Origin: Silene noctiflora
Taxonomy: Eukaryota; Streptophyta; Magnoliopsida; Caryophyllales; Caryophyllaceae
Direction of reading: 5' to 3'
Length of the DNA stretch: 20,851 bases
Assembly: GCA_009801015.1 (NCBI GenBank)
Contig: VHZZ01020575.1
Span: 1 to 20,851, forward strand
Below, in pieces: positions 1 through 13,300 of this stretch (positions within the stretch are counted from its first letter, which is position 1; each line of letters starts with the position of its first letter). The notes under the pieces were generated by a model. It was given only the letters and a program-made list of their open reading frames with translations. It was not told where the DNA came from and ran no database searches. A program made the translations under genes and the position numbers.

Positions 1-750
1 GGTAAAATAAAATAAAATAAAAGCTTTAGTCAATATGTATTTTGTTTGTGATGTTTTATATCTGAAAGTATTATAATCTATCCCAGGATGTTTATGCAAG
101 AAACACATGGATGGTGGAGGGGGGTGGGCAGGAAAGGGTCCTTGTTATTAATGAACACTCAAATAGGCGATGTAGGCATATAGCTATCCTTGTCTACGTT
201 TATTTTTCCTCAAAAGTTATCAAGTTGACATGTTTGATCGTCTCACAAGAGTGACTACTGAATGCAATAGGAGTAAATGTCTGATGCAGGGTGGACTGTT
301 TGAAACAGGCGATATAACTATACTTTCTAAAAGTTTTTGTTACATTGATTAGTTAGAGGAACATTTTTTAGTAACAGATACTACAAAAGTATAAAGTGAT
401 TGCCTTTTGCTGGATGGTGGACTGTTAAAAAAGGAACGATCCTATACTATCAGTTATTGCAGATTTTAGGTAAATGAAGTTATTGTTTGAGTTTATAATG
501 ATACAAATTATTCGCGAGCTTAGAATTTCAAGTTATTTATGTAATACAAATAGATATGCAAATGTTTATAGTAATACTGATGCAAAGAAGTGAAAAAAAA
601 ACCCTAGAATGTGTTTTATTTAGCATGCATAGTTATTAGGATATGACAAGGTATAAGGTGGGGGCTGGTAAGAATCACTAATGTTTGCTCATTCTCTTCC
701 AAATTTTGATCTCTATGAAAAGGGGCATCACAATCTGCTCTGCTTTGCAG
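1..750. other. Non-coding sequence upstream of first visible PPR exon (intron or 5' region)
   Basis: AT-rich sequence with stops in all frames and no recognisable coding exon. It opens with a short (TAAAA)n run and ends in a pyrimidine-rich tract and CAG at 748-750, a good splice acceptor. Because the first visible exon starts with two bases that complete a split codon, an earlier exon must end with one extra base. That exon should hold the start codon and targeting peptide. An ATG at 681 is in frame with the exon, but reading from it would ignore the acceptor and gives an unconvincing N-terminus. I infer that this is mostly intron. Confidence 0.5.
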
Positions 751-938
751 TTAATTTTGGCTATGGAGGAGAATCAACAAGCAAGCCCATAGGCCAGCAA
801 GTTGTTAATGCTCTTCAGTTAGGCCATAGAAACCAAGCTTCCAGTTTACTGTCAGAATTTGATGCTGCTAGCCACATGATGAATGCTGAAGATATTGTCA
901 GCATTCTTGAATACTGTGCCAAAACACCAGATCCATTG
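751..938 (+). CDS. PPR gene, first visible exon
   Basis: Acceptor tgctttgcag at 741-750 and donor gtgagc at 939. The first two bases finish a Val codon (phase 1 entry) and the exon ends on a full codon. It encodes residues 1-62 of the visible protein, including PIGQQVVNALQLGHRNQASS and ending ILEYCAKTPDPL. This is the N-terminal helical region just after the expected targeting peptide. Confidence 0.8.
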
Positions 939-1278
939 GTGAGCATAATAGTGTTTGTGTTGGATGAACAATTAAAAGAACTATCTGGTGTGAATATTTG
1001 TTTTCTTCATCTCATAATAGTTCTAATTTTCATTGGAGCCAAAGACTCATTACTCTTTGGTTTTGTATTATGATGGAATATAACAAATTGGTTCATTAAA
1101 GTGGTTGGCTTCTTTCTATTGTTAAATGTTAACTGTTTAATACCAGTCTTTCTTTTTAGTGATGACACAATTTTATCTTGGGTCAATCGGAAACAACCTC
1201 TTTGCGTTGCTAGCACAAGGATAAGGCTGCCGTACATCCGATCCTTCCTTATCCCTTACCCCTGGGATAATGTTGTTT

Positions 1279-1309
<31 letters not shown>

Positions 1310-4300
1310 CATAAAGTCATAACAGTTTTCAGCCATTTGCCTTTGCTGATATTTGTTAATGGAATGGGAGTAGTTGATTCATGGTTAAAGCAGAGAAGTT
1401 GGCACAAAAATAATATGTTTAACCAAGAGAAAGTATGTAAATAAGGAACAATTGATTTTATAACTAAGAACAGATGATCCTTTCAAGATATTCAAATATC
1501 AACCCAAAACAACTAAGGCAAAAAAAATGTTCTCCATCCTTCTCTCAACGGTTAAGGTGATTCTCTGAAAAACATTGCTACAAGATAACTAGATAAGTTA
1601 GTTCGTTGCCAATTGGGTAAGCATGGTGAAATTAGAAGTGGTAGCTCAGTAACACCTAACTGGGCCGGTTCATCTTCCTGTTTGAGTATAACTCTATCAA
1701 AGCAGATACTGCAATATTTTGATCCAATTTAGAGTCAAAGCTGTATGCTTATTATCATGTAGCTCTTTTAACACGCCTAACGGTGCTATGATCTGAATGT
1801 TGCTTGTCTTTATTTTACCAGACTTCAACTGTATGATGCAGATTAGTCTAACTCCTACATTTCATATAATAGCACCGAGGCATTTTTGAGACGTGGTTCT
1901 AACATGACATGTTACCTGTTCCAGTTTGTAATGCAGACATGGAGAGTCCTACAAGAGAAGAAAATTACTTTAACTCGGCATTATTACTTGCTTATTGTCC
2001 GTGCTCTTTTTAATGGTGGTCACATAGAAGAGGTATGAAATTTCAGTTCCTATTATTTTTCTCTTTTCTTTTGTTGTCCAATTTTTTTGATGTATATATA
2101 TACACTCCGTATATGAGATTAATGAGAGTGTGAGCTTGGGTATCTCCTTCTGTTGAGGCTTTGTTGTTTAACATCATTTTCCTGGATGCACTTACTATGT
2201 ATCACACTTGACTTTTCCATTCTTGAAGTACATGTTTTTGATAGCATATGGCGATACAATAGGCCTCTAGTAGATGGAACATTACAGTTGAGTTTCAGAT
2301 AATATCGATTGACCCTACTATTTTGTATGACAGGCAATTCGTTTGGTGAAATTTCTTGGAGAAAATCATCATGTCAGTTTTATACTTCCCGTGTACAATT
2401 TTCTGCTGACAGCTTGTGCAAAAATGAAGGATGTGACGTATCATGATCAATGCTTGAATTTGATGGACAAACATTTGTTAGGGAGGAATGAGCACACGTA
2501 TACAGCTCTTCTTAAGGTAATTATTACAAGTGACTAATTTGTGGCTGGATTTAAACCTTTATGATTCTCCTGCTCACGTGTTGGTTTTCGATCAGTTTTA
2601 TTGCTATGTTTTTTTTTTTGAAAAACTACTTGCCGTATTGATGTATGTCTGGAGGAAGATAGTTCACTTGCAGAAATAATATTGTTGGTAAAGAGAGAAA
2701 AAAAGCTTAAGACGGGAAACAGGAGATGAGGGAAACATGTAAGCCAGATAGTCTGACCTTCATCATGTACTTTGCCGGTTAATGTCCATAGCATCACCTT
2801 ACATGAGCTTCAATTAGCTTGTTTAGCAGCTCTGTGTACAGCAACAAAACTTTAGTGTAAGAATACACTGAATTAGGCTTATCTAAACCATTATTACTAA
2901 TACGGAATTACAGAGACATAAAAGGTAGCAAGAGCAGAGAACTGAATGAGAGTAAGATGTGACAAAGAAAAGGGATGAAAGTAAGGAAAAAGTCTTAGGG
3001 TTTGGCGAGATACAAAAGCATTAGAGAGAAGGAAGGGAGAGAGAGGGAGGGAGGAAGGGAAGGGATTATTGAGGCCAGTATTTTCCTTTTAAATTTTTCG
3101 TTGGTTTGAAGATTTTCAATTTAACTTGTAGGGGAAAAAATGTATCCATCCCCCTCCCCCCATTTTCCTCGAACCCAACTTGTTATTTCAACAAGGGAAA
3201 TTGTTCCCTTCCCTTTCCCCCATCACCTTTCTTAATCCGTCAAGCCATCCGAAGGGTAAAGGACATAAAGGGAGAATGCTAGGGAACACTAGAGTAAGCA
3301 AACCAACCAAGTAAGAAGACAAGGAAGAAATAAATTAATCAAAAGGCTATCTCAAACTCTTGTGTTCACTTGAATTCTGTCTTTCCACTGTTCCTTCTTT
3401 ACCACCATTCTCATCACCAAATTGATCCATGCTGTCACTCTAAGAATGCAACTTTGAGTGTGAAGGAAAACTCAAATTGCTAGGACAAATATATTCATTT
3501 CTGTCACCGACACAGAAAGTAAAACTTGAACACTGTGGACCTGCTTTCTAATGCTAAATATTATTAATTTAGGCCGGAAAGCATCCATTACTCTGTTAGT
3601 TTTTTTTTTTTTTTTTCCCAAACGATAAAATCTTTATCTAATCATCTTTCGCGTTATCAGGTATTGCTTTATTTCTGAAGTGTACGACGGTAAGCTTTAT
3701 GCGTATCTCATTGGCAGAGAAATTTTGTTATAACCTTTGCATTGAATTTGTGGATGACTTGTACTATCTACAGAAATTGGGTCTGCTAAATATCCTCTGC
3801 CCTTTCTGACATATAGAATTGGTTCTGCTTCTGTGAGTGGTAGATTTAATTTTTTTTGCCACCATTTAGAGAATTGATGTGTAAAAACAAGTTTTATTGA
3901 AGCCCATCTATGCATTATGGTGACTTGAAGTTAATTCTCTTTGACATAACAATGTGTTAGATCATAAAGTATTCACATAACTTCGTAAGTTGTCATGGTG
4001 TGTTGGCCTCATTTCAGGGTCATATTGTCATGTTGCGTTTGAAATAACCTTACCGAGCTTCACACCCTTTGATCTTACTATTAAAAGGTTGAGGCGCACA
4101 AAGGAGAGGACAACCTGAGGCGTCAAAGTGCAAGGCGTGCCGGAAAAATTGTATTATTCAGATAATTAGATAAAGTTTCATGTAATTTTTTAATTTTTGG
4201 GATTTCAAAGAAGGCTAACATGTAAAATAGTAAAGGGATAATGTGCGAAAGGGAAGGACATAATAAAAGAACTAGAAGAAAATAATTGGAAATGCATTGT

Positions 4301-7300
4301 AGTGGGCCTCACTAGTTGTTCCTTGTGTATAAGGCGCACTGAGGCGTATTGGCTAGTGATTCACTGAACCTTGAGCTTAAGCAAGCCTGAGCGAGTGAGC
4401 GTGATATTAAAATGTGGTATCAGTTGGGGATGTGGTAACGGTTGCAAAATGCCGGTATCGGGATGCCACTAATGTAAAGTCTTAAAACATAGCCAATGTG
4501 GCCGAAATTTCAAAAACCTTACCAAATGTGACATTGGCAACGAAAAAATGAGACTTAGAGTTTATTTCGTGACGTTTTTAGTCTAGATTGTACCTCATGT
4601 CCTATTGTTTCACAAATACATGTGGAAATGCCGGTAAAATAACAGTGATATCTTGAAATATCAGTCGATGCGCCCCTAATATTGGCCTTTTCTCAATAGG
4701 CGTGTTATATGATGGAAAATAATTTAACAGCGACATGAATTTTGTTGCATGAGGGTTATGCTAAGTATCAGGAGCATTCTAATACCATGCTTCGAGGCAT
4801 GCTTTTTTGAACTAAGCCTGTGACTGAATTTTATCTGCTGATACGCCAATTCTATAATGTGAAAAAACTGCTGTAAAGTGCAAGTTTACACTGTTCTATA
4901 TCATTTGCTCATGAATGATGGTTCTATAAAATAAGAAATCATTGTCTGTTAATTCCTTGTGAAAGAGTGCTCAATGTAGATTAATTTATCAGAATTGAGA
5001 AGTTGAGAGCTCATGAAATGGTTAACTAAAACTTTTAAGCGTTGGACTCTGTTTAGAAGAGAGTCAACTGTACTTTATCTTCCCCTTCCATTTGTTTTCT
5101 TTCCATTCCATTTTAATTTTTTTTTGTTTAAAAAGTGCATGCTGATGGTTTCTACTAGGGGGGAATCCAAACTCTATTAGCTGTTAATTCCATTTTAAGC
5201 ACCACCACACTGGTAACCAACCTCGGCCACAATATTTTGAGCCACCAAAACATCCGGTCAGAAATTTGCGGGCCAATACTGCGGTAGTATATAGTTTTTT
5301 AAAAAATTATCTGGCTGTAGATCCTAAAAAAATACGTAACTTGAGAAAAATGTGATTGAGAGAGGTTGGAGGAGGGAGGATGTGAAGGGTCGGTGGTGGA
5401 GGGAAAAAAGGTGAAGGTTTGGTCGACAATCGACAAAGTGTGTGGGCGTAGTAGAGTCGGGAGAAGGTTATAGAAGGGTCGCAGTGAAATGTCAATCTGA
5501 GGTGTGACGTTGAGAAGTAGGTTTTGTCGACGCTTAGAGGTGCGAAGAGAAGAATAGGGTTGGGGGAGGGTGTACGGGGAGGAGGAGGTGAGGCAAGATG
5601 AAGGTTGAGAAGGAGGGTGTGTAACGAGAAGTTAAGGAAACTTGTTGGAGACTGGAATGAAGGCCAGCCGTGAGGTTGGATTGAAGGCAAGTGTGATGGT
5701 TCGTGGGTGGCGCTCAAGTGTCTGGTGGGTGGTTATGTGAGGTGGACGAGAGTGAGGGGAAGGGTGGTGGGGGGAGTTAGGTTGTAAGTTAATAAATCAA
5801 ATAAGGAGAGTTTACGGGTGGTTAATAATGTCATATTTTGCAACTATATAAGTATTATTAGGAATTAGGATAACTTGGTAACTTTAGGACCAAAAGCTTG
5901 CTAAAAAAGAAAGGAGAGATGGGAAGAGAAGAGTTTTCCCAAAATGGAATATGGAAAGAATTCAGGTGAATGGAGGGCTTACTCCTGTAACGGTGCTCTG
6001 TGTACTGATTTACATGGAGACATGGAGTGACCAACAGAGTCCTCTGGTATTTTAGCTGGTGATACACAAATATTCCAATTATATCTCGTTTAACCAGAGT
6101 ATTGTCATCAGCCTCCTTCCCGTGTGTTCTCAGATATTGTTGTAGCCTTGTAGGGTGGAGAAGAGGTGTATTGTTTTTTTCCTTTCTGATTAGCTTTAAG
6201 ATATTAGATATCTGTTCAACATGAAGTTTTTTTTTTTCTTTTTTTCTTTTTTTTTTTTTTTGTATAAATGCTTTCAAATTTTCTTGTTAACTTTGAAGTT
6301 CTGGTGTTAAAGTTTGGTCATGGTTCCTTTCAGCTTGCAGTTTGGGAGAAAAATTTGTTAGCTGTGCATGAAATTCTGAGGGAGCAATGCAAATATTACA
6401 ATCTGAACATTATCTCATTGCGAAAGTTCATCCGGTCTTTTACAGAGTTGAACGATTTGGAATCTGCATATAAGACATTGCAATATATGGTTTCTGTAGC
6501 TCTTAAGGAAGGAACCTATCTACGTAGAACTATGCTGGGAAAAATCGTTTGTCCAAATATGGATATTCCTATTCCCTCAGCCACTGTAACGAGTATCCTA
6601 GACTCTGATTCGTCACAAGATGGAGATTTTAAAACTAATATCTCGGATGATTGTGAAGAAATGATTACAAACACAAATAAGGATCTGCAATGCATTCCTT
6701 TAAACTTAGATGCTAGTACACTCGACAATCCTGAAAAGGGGCTCATTAAGAAGGTCTTAAGATGGTCTTTCAGTGACGTCATACGTGCATGTGGTCGCCA
6801 AAATGCAGAACTAGTTGGGAAATTAATCATGCAGGTAAGATTTCCAGGTTCTCTGCCTGAATATACTTGTTCAATACTTTGCATATTTTTATGGTTCATT
6901 GTCATTTTGGTTTGTGGTTCTGAAAACATGTACCTTTGATATTTAATTCTTTTCTCCCCTCCTCGTGAATGTGTTAATTTTTTTTGGCAGTTTACATTAT
7001 GAGTCTTAAAAAGAGATGTAGATGATGAGAAATCTTCAGTCTCTCATGTTCGTAGAAGCGGGTTGGTGTTTGTATTGATCTGGTAATCTGCGTATTGGTG
7101 TTCCTTTCTTGTGGGTCCTTCCGTATTCACTTAAACTTTAATGCTTCATCTATTACTTTGGACTCAGCTAGGGAAAGCAAAAATAGGGTTTTGGAAAGGA
7201 ATAAGAATTTATCAAGTAACTATAAAACGTCACTCCTCTTGTGACATTTCCCCAGTCAGAGGCTCAGAGTCACTGCTAAGTCTTCTTGATCCTTTGAGTT

Positions 7301-10300
7301 TCCATACCTATGTAAATTGGAAACATAGTTGTTGAGCACTGTCTCTTAAAACTTTAATATTTGTCCATTCTTGCGTTGAAAAAACTATAACCTAAAGAAA
7401 AAAAATCTCGAATGGCGGTGCTTTCTTTCACTACCTTTTAAAAGGGCATCAATGCTTCACACTTATAATTTTGTTGGTTGATTACAGACGAAGTAGACTT
7501 AAAGAGCGAAAGTCTGAAACAAACAGAAGAGAGAAAAAAAAGGACATTTACTACTCTAATAAGTTGTTTCTTTGGGTTTACATTCTTATGTTTGTTCTAA
7601 TTAAAGTTACTTTCTCTGCGCAAGTGCTGACTGACAAATGTCCCAAATATTTGTAGATGCAAAATCTTGGACTGGGACCATCACCGTGGACATATGACTG
7701 CTTTGTTAGAGCAGTTATTCCTGGCCGAAATTTTCGTAATGCCGTAGAATTAGTAAGTTAAGACGAGATCTCACTCTGACCAGTGCTTGTGGTTTTTAAC
7801 GGTTCTATTTTTTGGGGTTTTCAAATGTATTGACTTTTGGCGTCCTTAAATACAATTTGCAGTTAAAAATAATGGAAGAGAAAGAAGTGAAGCTATATGA
7901 TTCCACTCTTTTAATTCTTTCAATAAGCTTCAGCAAAGCTTTAAATTTAGATTCAGCTGAATCCTTGCTTAATCAGATTACAAGAAGTTCTCATCCTCAC
8001 CCTTACAACATATTCCTTGCAGCATGTGATAAGATGGTAAGTAGATACTCCTTTTGAATCTATTATCAGATTGAAAGGGCTGACTAGGTCATGCTATCAT
8101 TTTTGCTCTCCTAGTATTGTTTGAGGCTTTGACCATATACTGACAAAAAGTGGATATTTACCATCAGATATCTAATACTCTGTTCTCTATTGAGCAATGA
8201 TATCTAATTGGTTTCCTTGTACCACAATTTTTGTATTCTGGTTTAATTGATTTCAAGTTGCGGAAATTGGAGTACCTAATTACCTGGCTTCATGAGAAAA
8301 GTGGAAACTTCTTTCTGTTTAAATTTATGTCAATTTATTGGTTGTTAAAAGAAGGTGCTCTATCAATTTAGCTATCGTGAAGGTCTCCTAACTTCATCCC
8401 TTCCCTTTAACTTTCTCGTTTCACATGCACATTGCTTATATTTGTTGGTTTCAATGACATAACTCAAGTTGAACATTATTCCCTCTTAGTTCTTCAGAAT
8501 AGCCATGTTTGTTTTTTCAAAAATATATTAAGGAAGCAAGTGGGGTAGACACTTAGTCAGGATGAATACATAAGATATGTGTTACTTTAATTCAAATTGT
8601 CAAGGCTAAAAGAGAAATTTTCGATTCAGCATTTCTCAAATTCTGGAAATGGAGCAGTTGTTTGAAACAATAGGAAAATGGGGCAATTTCATCGAATGGA
8701 AAGGCGTACATTTTATGTACAATTCTTAAAACAGCATTATCTAACATCGAGAAAGCAACTTGTAATTTTCAAACCGGTGGTTCACGACAATAATCCGAAC
8801 TTTTAGTCGTCGTCTTATAGCAATCCAAACTTCATTTTTACTCGCAATAATCCATACTTTTGCCTCCTCAAATGCACTTGGTTGACCGACTACCTGTTTA
8901 ACAAGTTTTTTAACAAGTTAACTGACTCCCCGTTATCCCCCTTACAAAACTACTCACCCGACCCTTCCTCCTCACCATACGACTAACACTACAACCGCCA
9001 CCATCCACCCACAACCACCTACGTCCAAATCATGGACAACCTACATCCACCCCACGACCACCCAACTCCAAATTAACGTTTACCTCCAAATTGACTAGGG
9101 GCTAAAGTTCTGGTAAATTACCTCTTCTGGTAGAGGGGCACAATGGCGACAACAAGGAAGCGAGGCACGGCTGACCGTGGCCTCTGTTTCTATCGAAAAA
9201 GAAACAAGGGAGAAAAAGAGTCAAGGGTGGGCTCGTTGGTGGGGTGTTGGTGGTGACCATCACCATTCACCACCATTTGCAAAACCATTGATCCACCACG
9301 GCCACCCACAATCCTCACACACCAACCTTCAACACCATCACCGTTCACCACCATGACCAACACAGTGATGGTGTTGAAGATTGATGTGTTAGGGTTGTGG
9401 GTGGCCGTGGTGGATCAATGGTTTTATATGCCCCCTCCATTCAATTCCAAACACACTATTTACCTTTTGCACATTTGCCAATGCACAAATTGCATCACAG
9501 TTATCTTTAATTTATTATAAAAAGATATAAAAATTGACATTCTAATTGTACTCTTAAAGGTGAATCAAACAAGATCCCGCATGACTGTATTTTTTCTTAT
9601 ACATTGCAAGGAATCGTGAAGATTCTCCTCGATCATGAATAGTGTCAAAAAATCAAATGACGTGTTTGGATATGGATGGAGTATAAGAAAAGCACATTAT
9701 AATCTAAGAAGCTAGAAAATAATAATTAACATGTGGGAGTAATCTAACAAGTATGACTTACATTCTAAGGTGAAAAGAACAAAATAAATGCATAAAGTGT
9801 AGACTAAAAGGTCAGAACACAGAACTCAGAACATGCAGGACGTCACATATAGCTTATATACTGATAAATCTTTCTTGTGTAATGAACCCCCATCCTCCTT
9901 CTATTCCTGTTGGAGTAAAAGCATATGCAATAAAATGGAGGGGTGAAAATCTAAGTGGAATCTTGCTGATAAAGCACATTTAATTACTCGTGTCATTGTG
10001 TTGCAGCTCTAGTTAGTCATCATTGACCTGACAAGTGCTTGTAATTAACAAGTGTTTCATTAGTGCCTAATCTTTACAGGAGCAACCTGAACGTGCCATT
10101 CCGATGTTGGCTAAGATGAGGGATCTGAAAATCAAACCAAATATCGGGACATATGCGTTACTTTTTTCTTTATTTGGGAACGTAAATGCTCCTTATGAAA
10201 AAGGCAACCTGTTCTCACAGGCTATTGTTACTCAAAGGGTTGATGCCATACAAGCGGATATGCTTGAAAATGGAGTTCAGCACAATAAAAGATCAATGTT

Positions 10301-13300
10301 CTATTTGGTAAACAATATAAAACACCTTCTGACCTCCTTACAGCTATATACTCTCTGAATTGTCTGCTTGCAAAGATGTTGAATGTTCTTTTTCACTTTT
10401 TAGTCATGCTGTTTTAATGTTTTATGACCGTTGAGTTGTTGGTTTTTGATTTTACTGAAATGATCTTTGCCTAAATTTTTCTGTTGGGAAATTGCTAACC
10501 GACAATCTGCTAAGGTCACGATGTGTCGTCGTTCATTCATTTATTGATTGGCAAATTACTTGTTGACAGGATTGCATTATATCGTTAACTTCATAGATGG
10601 GAGGTTGCAGCTTCACCACTGCTTCATTGTTATCCACTGATATTTTGTGCATCTGTGGTTTTCAACTTGGTCTGCAATTATTTCGAACTTTCTTGTAAAG
10701 CTGTACGTACATCAATGTTTGCGGTTGGAATAGCAAACTTGGTACCAGCAAATGCAGTTGAATCTAATTATGTAATTAACTTCTAGCATGTAAGAGTTTT
10801 ATTTTACTTGCTCGACCATTTGGTGTATTTGGATTGAATTTGGACTTTAACTTACTGTAATTAGCTCATGTGCTTTGTGCCTTCTGAGGAATTTTGTATG
10901 CTAGTAAATTGCCATTTTTACATGCTGGTTGTTTGAATTCTGCGCCCTTTAGGTCCCTTCGCTAGTTTTTTGACATGTCCGGTAGCTGTTGTATCTATAT
11001 GGAATCGATGTGTTTTGTGATGTTATATTTTGCGTGCAATCCGAATACTCGAATATATGTTGTGTTCATGTAAGTGATGAGCACTTGGGATCTAAGGCTT
11101 TCTATGATGTTGTGGATGTCTGCATGTTACTCCCTCTGTTTCACAACATAATTCCACTTTACTGTAAGGGTAAACTTGAATATAATTCCACTTGCCCATT
11201 TTCTCTCTCCATTCCTTGGTTCATGTGCAAAATGTAAATCTAAAGAGTCAAGTGAAATAGTGGAAATATTATTTACTAGACAGACATTTTAATACGCTGA
11301 GTTTTTAAATTCTTGTCCCTTGACTCTGGTTCTTTGACATGTCAGTTAGCTGTTGCACCTACATTAATCGAAATGTGGTTTTGATGCGAGGTTATGTTTT
11401 GACTCGGAATTGTTGTGTATATTTTATGCACCTTCCAGGCTTTCAGCTGTACATTGTTCAGCTGTTGTTTGGCTATAATGAAAACGAATGCCTCCATCAG
11501 TTGAACTATAAATTTTTTAAGATTTAACAGACACAAAAACACTGTTAATTGAATTCTCCCCACATTAGATATTGATTCAAGATGCAAAATAGGTCAAATG
11601 GTTTATGTGTTTTTTTGTGTCCTTGATCATTCTTGTTTTGACCACTCTACCTTCAGAATTTATCTGTTATAATTGAAATATGTAAGTCAGTCATCTGATA
11701 ATGATTCAAGATGCTCAATAGCTCAAATGGTTTATGTGTTTTTTTGTGTCCTTGATCATTCTTGTTTTTTACTTTTCTACCTTCAGGATTTATCTGTTAT
11801 TAATGAAATATGTAAGTCGGTCATCAGTATCATCTGTAAGTTTGAATACTAATGTATTACCTCTGTCTTCTAAAGCTGAATGCCCTTGGATCGGAAGGGA
11901 TGGTGCTGGAAATGATGCAGCAATTGTATTGGGCGGAAAAACATTTGTCCGCACTCAATTGTCTTAACGTAGGTGTTTATAATATCGTACTGCATTGGCT
12001 TAATGAGGCTAAAGAGGTCAGCTCTTATAATTTCTTTTCTCCATAAATTATGTTGGAGTTGAGGGGACCATTTTCACCTGTTTATTTTGTCTTTTTTCTT
12101 TTGCTTTACAGACTTATATGGCATTTGAAATTTTCAAAAACATGAAACTATGTGGGCTTCGGCTTGATGCTGCAACTTACACTATCATGGTTGATTGCTG
12201 TGGAAATATAAGATGCTCGAAGTCTGCACGCGCTTTGGTTTCTTTGATGATTCGTGATGGCTTTCCTCTTCAGACGCCAACATACACAGCATTTATAAAG
12301 GTATACAATTTATCTTCAGTGTGCTGTGCAAGTTTTGATAACTTTCCATATTTATAGAGTTCCAAGTTTTCAACCTTAAAGTAGAAGAAATAGACCACAG
12401 ATGTGCTGTAACTAGAATGGAGCAACAAGGCCTTCAGGTTTCAACTCGTATGAGAGAAATCGGGAATTTCAAGTTTTCAACCTAGAGGCTAGAGGTAGGT
12501 AAAATAGACCACAGATGTGATGTAACTAGAATGGAGCAATGCGGTTCTATTGAGCCGTTGGTCGCTTTAGGCAGTGGGTTTGGATTGGGTCCATGACCAC
12601 CTTTAGTCTGGATTTTTAAGAGATAATATTGATTTAAGGGACACCAAGGGGGTGGCATCCTTGTACGAAAGGACACCAATTGGGCGACATCTTTGTACCC
12701 CCCGGGGGGGGGGGGGGGGGGGACACATTTTCTAGAAAATATACGATTTAACAAACATGGGGTATGTTATTTTTCGTTTGTTAGTAGGGATGTCATTGGG
12801 GCGGGGTCACGAGGTGGGTGCGGAGAAAGGGTAACCCTCACCCGTATCCACGAACTATAATGCGTACCCGCACCCGCCCCATCATCTTCGCGTGTGGAAC
12901 CTCTTAAATCTGCACCGCGGGTACCCGCCAAATTGCCTTACCTTTCTTCTCTGATTTTTCTTTTTTATAAATATAGTTTTTGAATCTAAAACGTATTAGA
13001 GCAACTCCAATGGTTGCTTTTAAGGACTTGCTTGCAATTTTTGTAAAATTTCAAGCAAGTAGCTTACCATTGGAGAGGGAGTGAACAAATGTAGCTAGAA
13101 AGCATGGTAGCCTTGGCAAGCTACATAGCTTGACATGATAAAAAGAAAAGATAAATTTTTTTATTAGATGAATGTAATAATAAGGTGGGCCCGTATAAGC
13201 TACATAGTGTTATAGTTTTCCATTGAAGCGGTATGTAGCTGAAAAGCAAAGTAGCTTAAAAAACCGACTTAGGCAAATCAGGCTACATCGTATTGTGCCC

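Larger units (their letters stand above)
2517..6333 (+). other. 3.8-kb intron of PPR gene, low-complexity tracts, no coding exon found
   Basis: Phase 0 intron. It contains a 43-nt purine-only tract (3023-3065), a T run (3600-3617), and a region rich in 'aggcgcac/gaggcg' motifs (about 4090-4390). It also has a G-rich block of about 470 bp (5333-5800) that creates long proline-rich antisense ORFs, and a T/C tract at 6227-6261. The flanking exons join smoothly (HTYTALLK–LAVWEKN), so no missing exon is implied. No complete transposon with paired ends was recognised, although size and composition suggest old insertions. Confidence 0.6.
8037..10079 (+). other. 2.0-kb intron with hairpin and Stowaway-like MITE
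   Basis: Phase 0 intron. From about 8790 to 9425 it carries a C/A-rich segment with near-repeats of 'ataatccgaactttt' / 'gcaatccaaacttc' / 'ataatccatactttt'. This is followed by the hairpin at 9281-9425 and a MITE at 9429-9681. The rest (8037-8780, 9684-10079) looks like ordinary AT-rich intron. Confidence 0.65.
10308..11875 (+). other. 1.57-kb intron with two separate duplications
   Basis: Phase 0 intron. It contains a diverged direct repeat (about 10950-11035 and 11316-11410), a ctccctctg-type MITE-like start at 11130, and a 129-bp tandem duplication (11574-11830). No additional exon is required between the flanking coding exons. Confidence 0.65.

Noticed and set aside
681-750. ATG at 681 as the true start of the PPR protein
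   Set aside because: A strong pyrimidine-rich CAG acceptor at 750 and the lack of an organelle-targeting-like N-terminus favour an upstream exon, although the frame is open.
5307-5717. 136-codon minus-strand Pro-rich ORF
   Set aside because: Lies in a G-rich, strand-asymmetric intron block that lacks minus-strand stops by composition; no domain or homology pattern visible.
5858-6277. 139-codon minus-strand ORF starting in a Lys-rich run
   Set aside because: The Lys run is the antisense of the T/C tract at 6227-6261; the remainder shows no recognisable domain and lies inside the PPR intron.
6516-6929. 137-codon minus-strand ORF
   Set aside because: Antisense of the largest PPR exon, which has clear family sequence on the plus strand.
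11734-11967. 77-codon ORF in an alternative frame over exon 11876-12016
   Set aside because: The frame at 11876 continues the PPR protein from both neighbours in phase 0; this one does not.
12482-12754. 90-codon minus-strand ORF with a run of Pro
   Set aside because: Pro run is the antisense of the G19 homopolymer; the rest is duplicated intron sequence.
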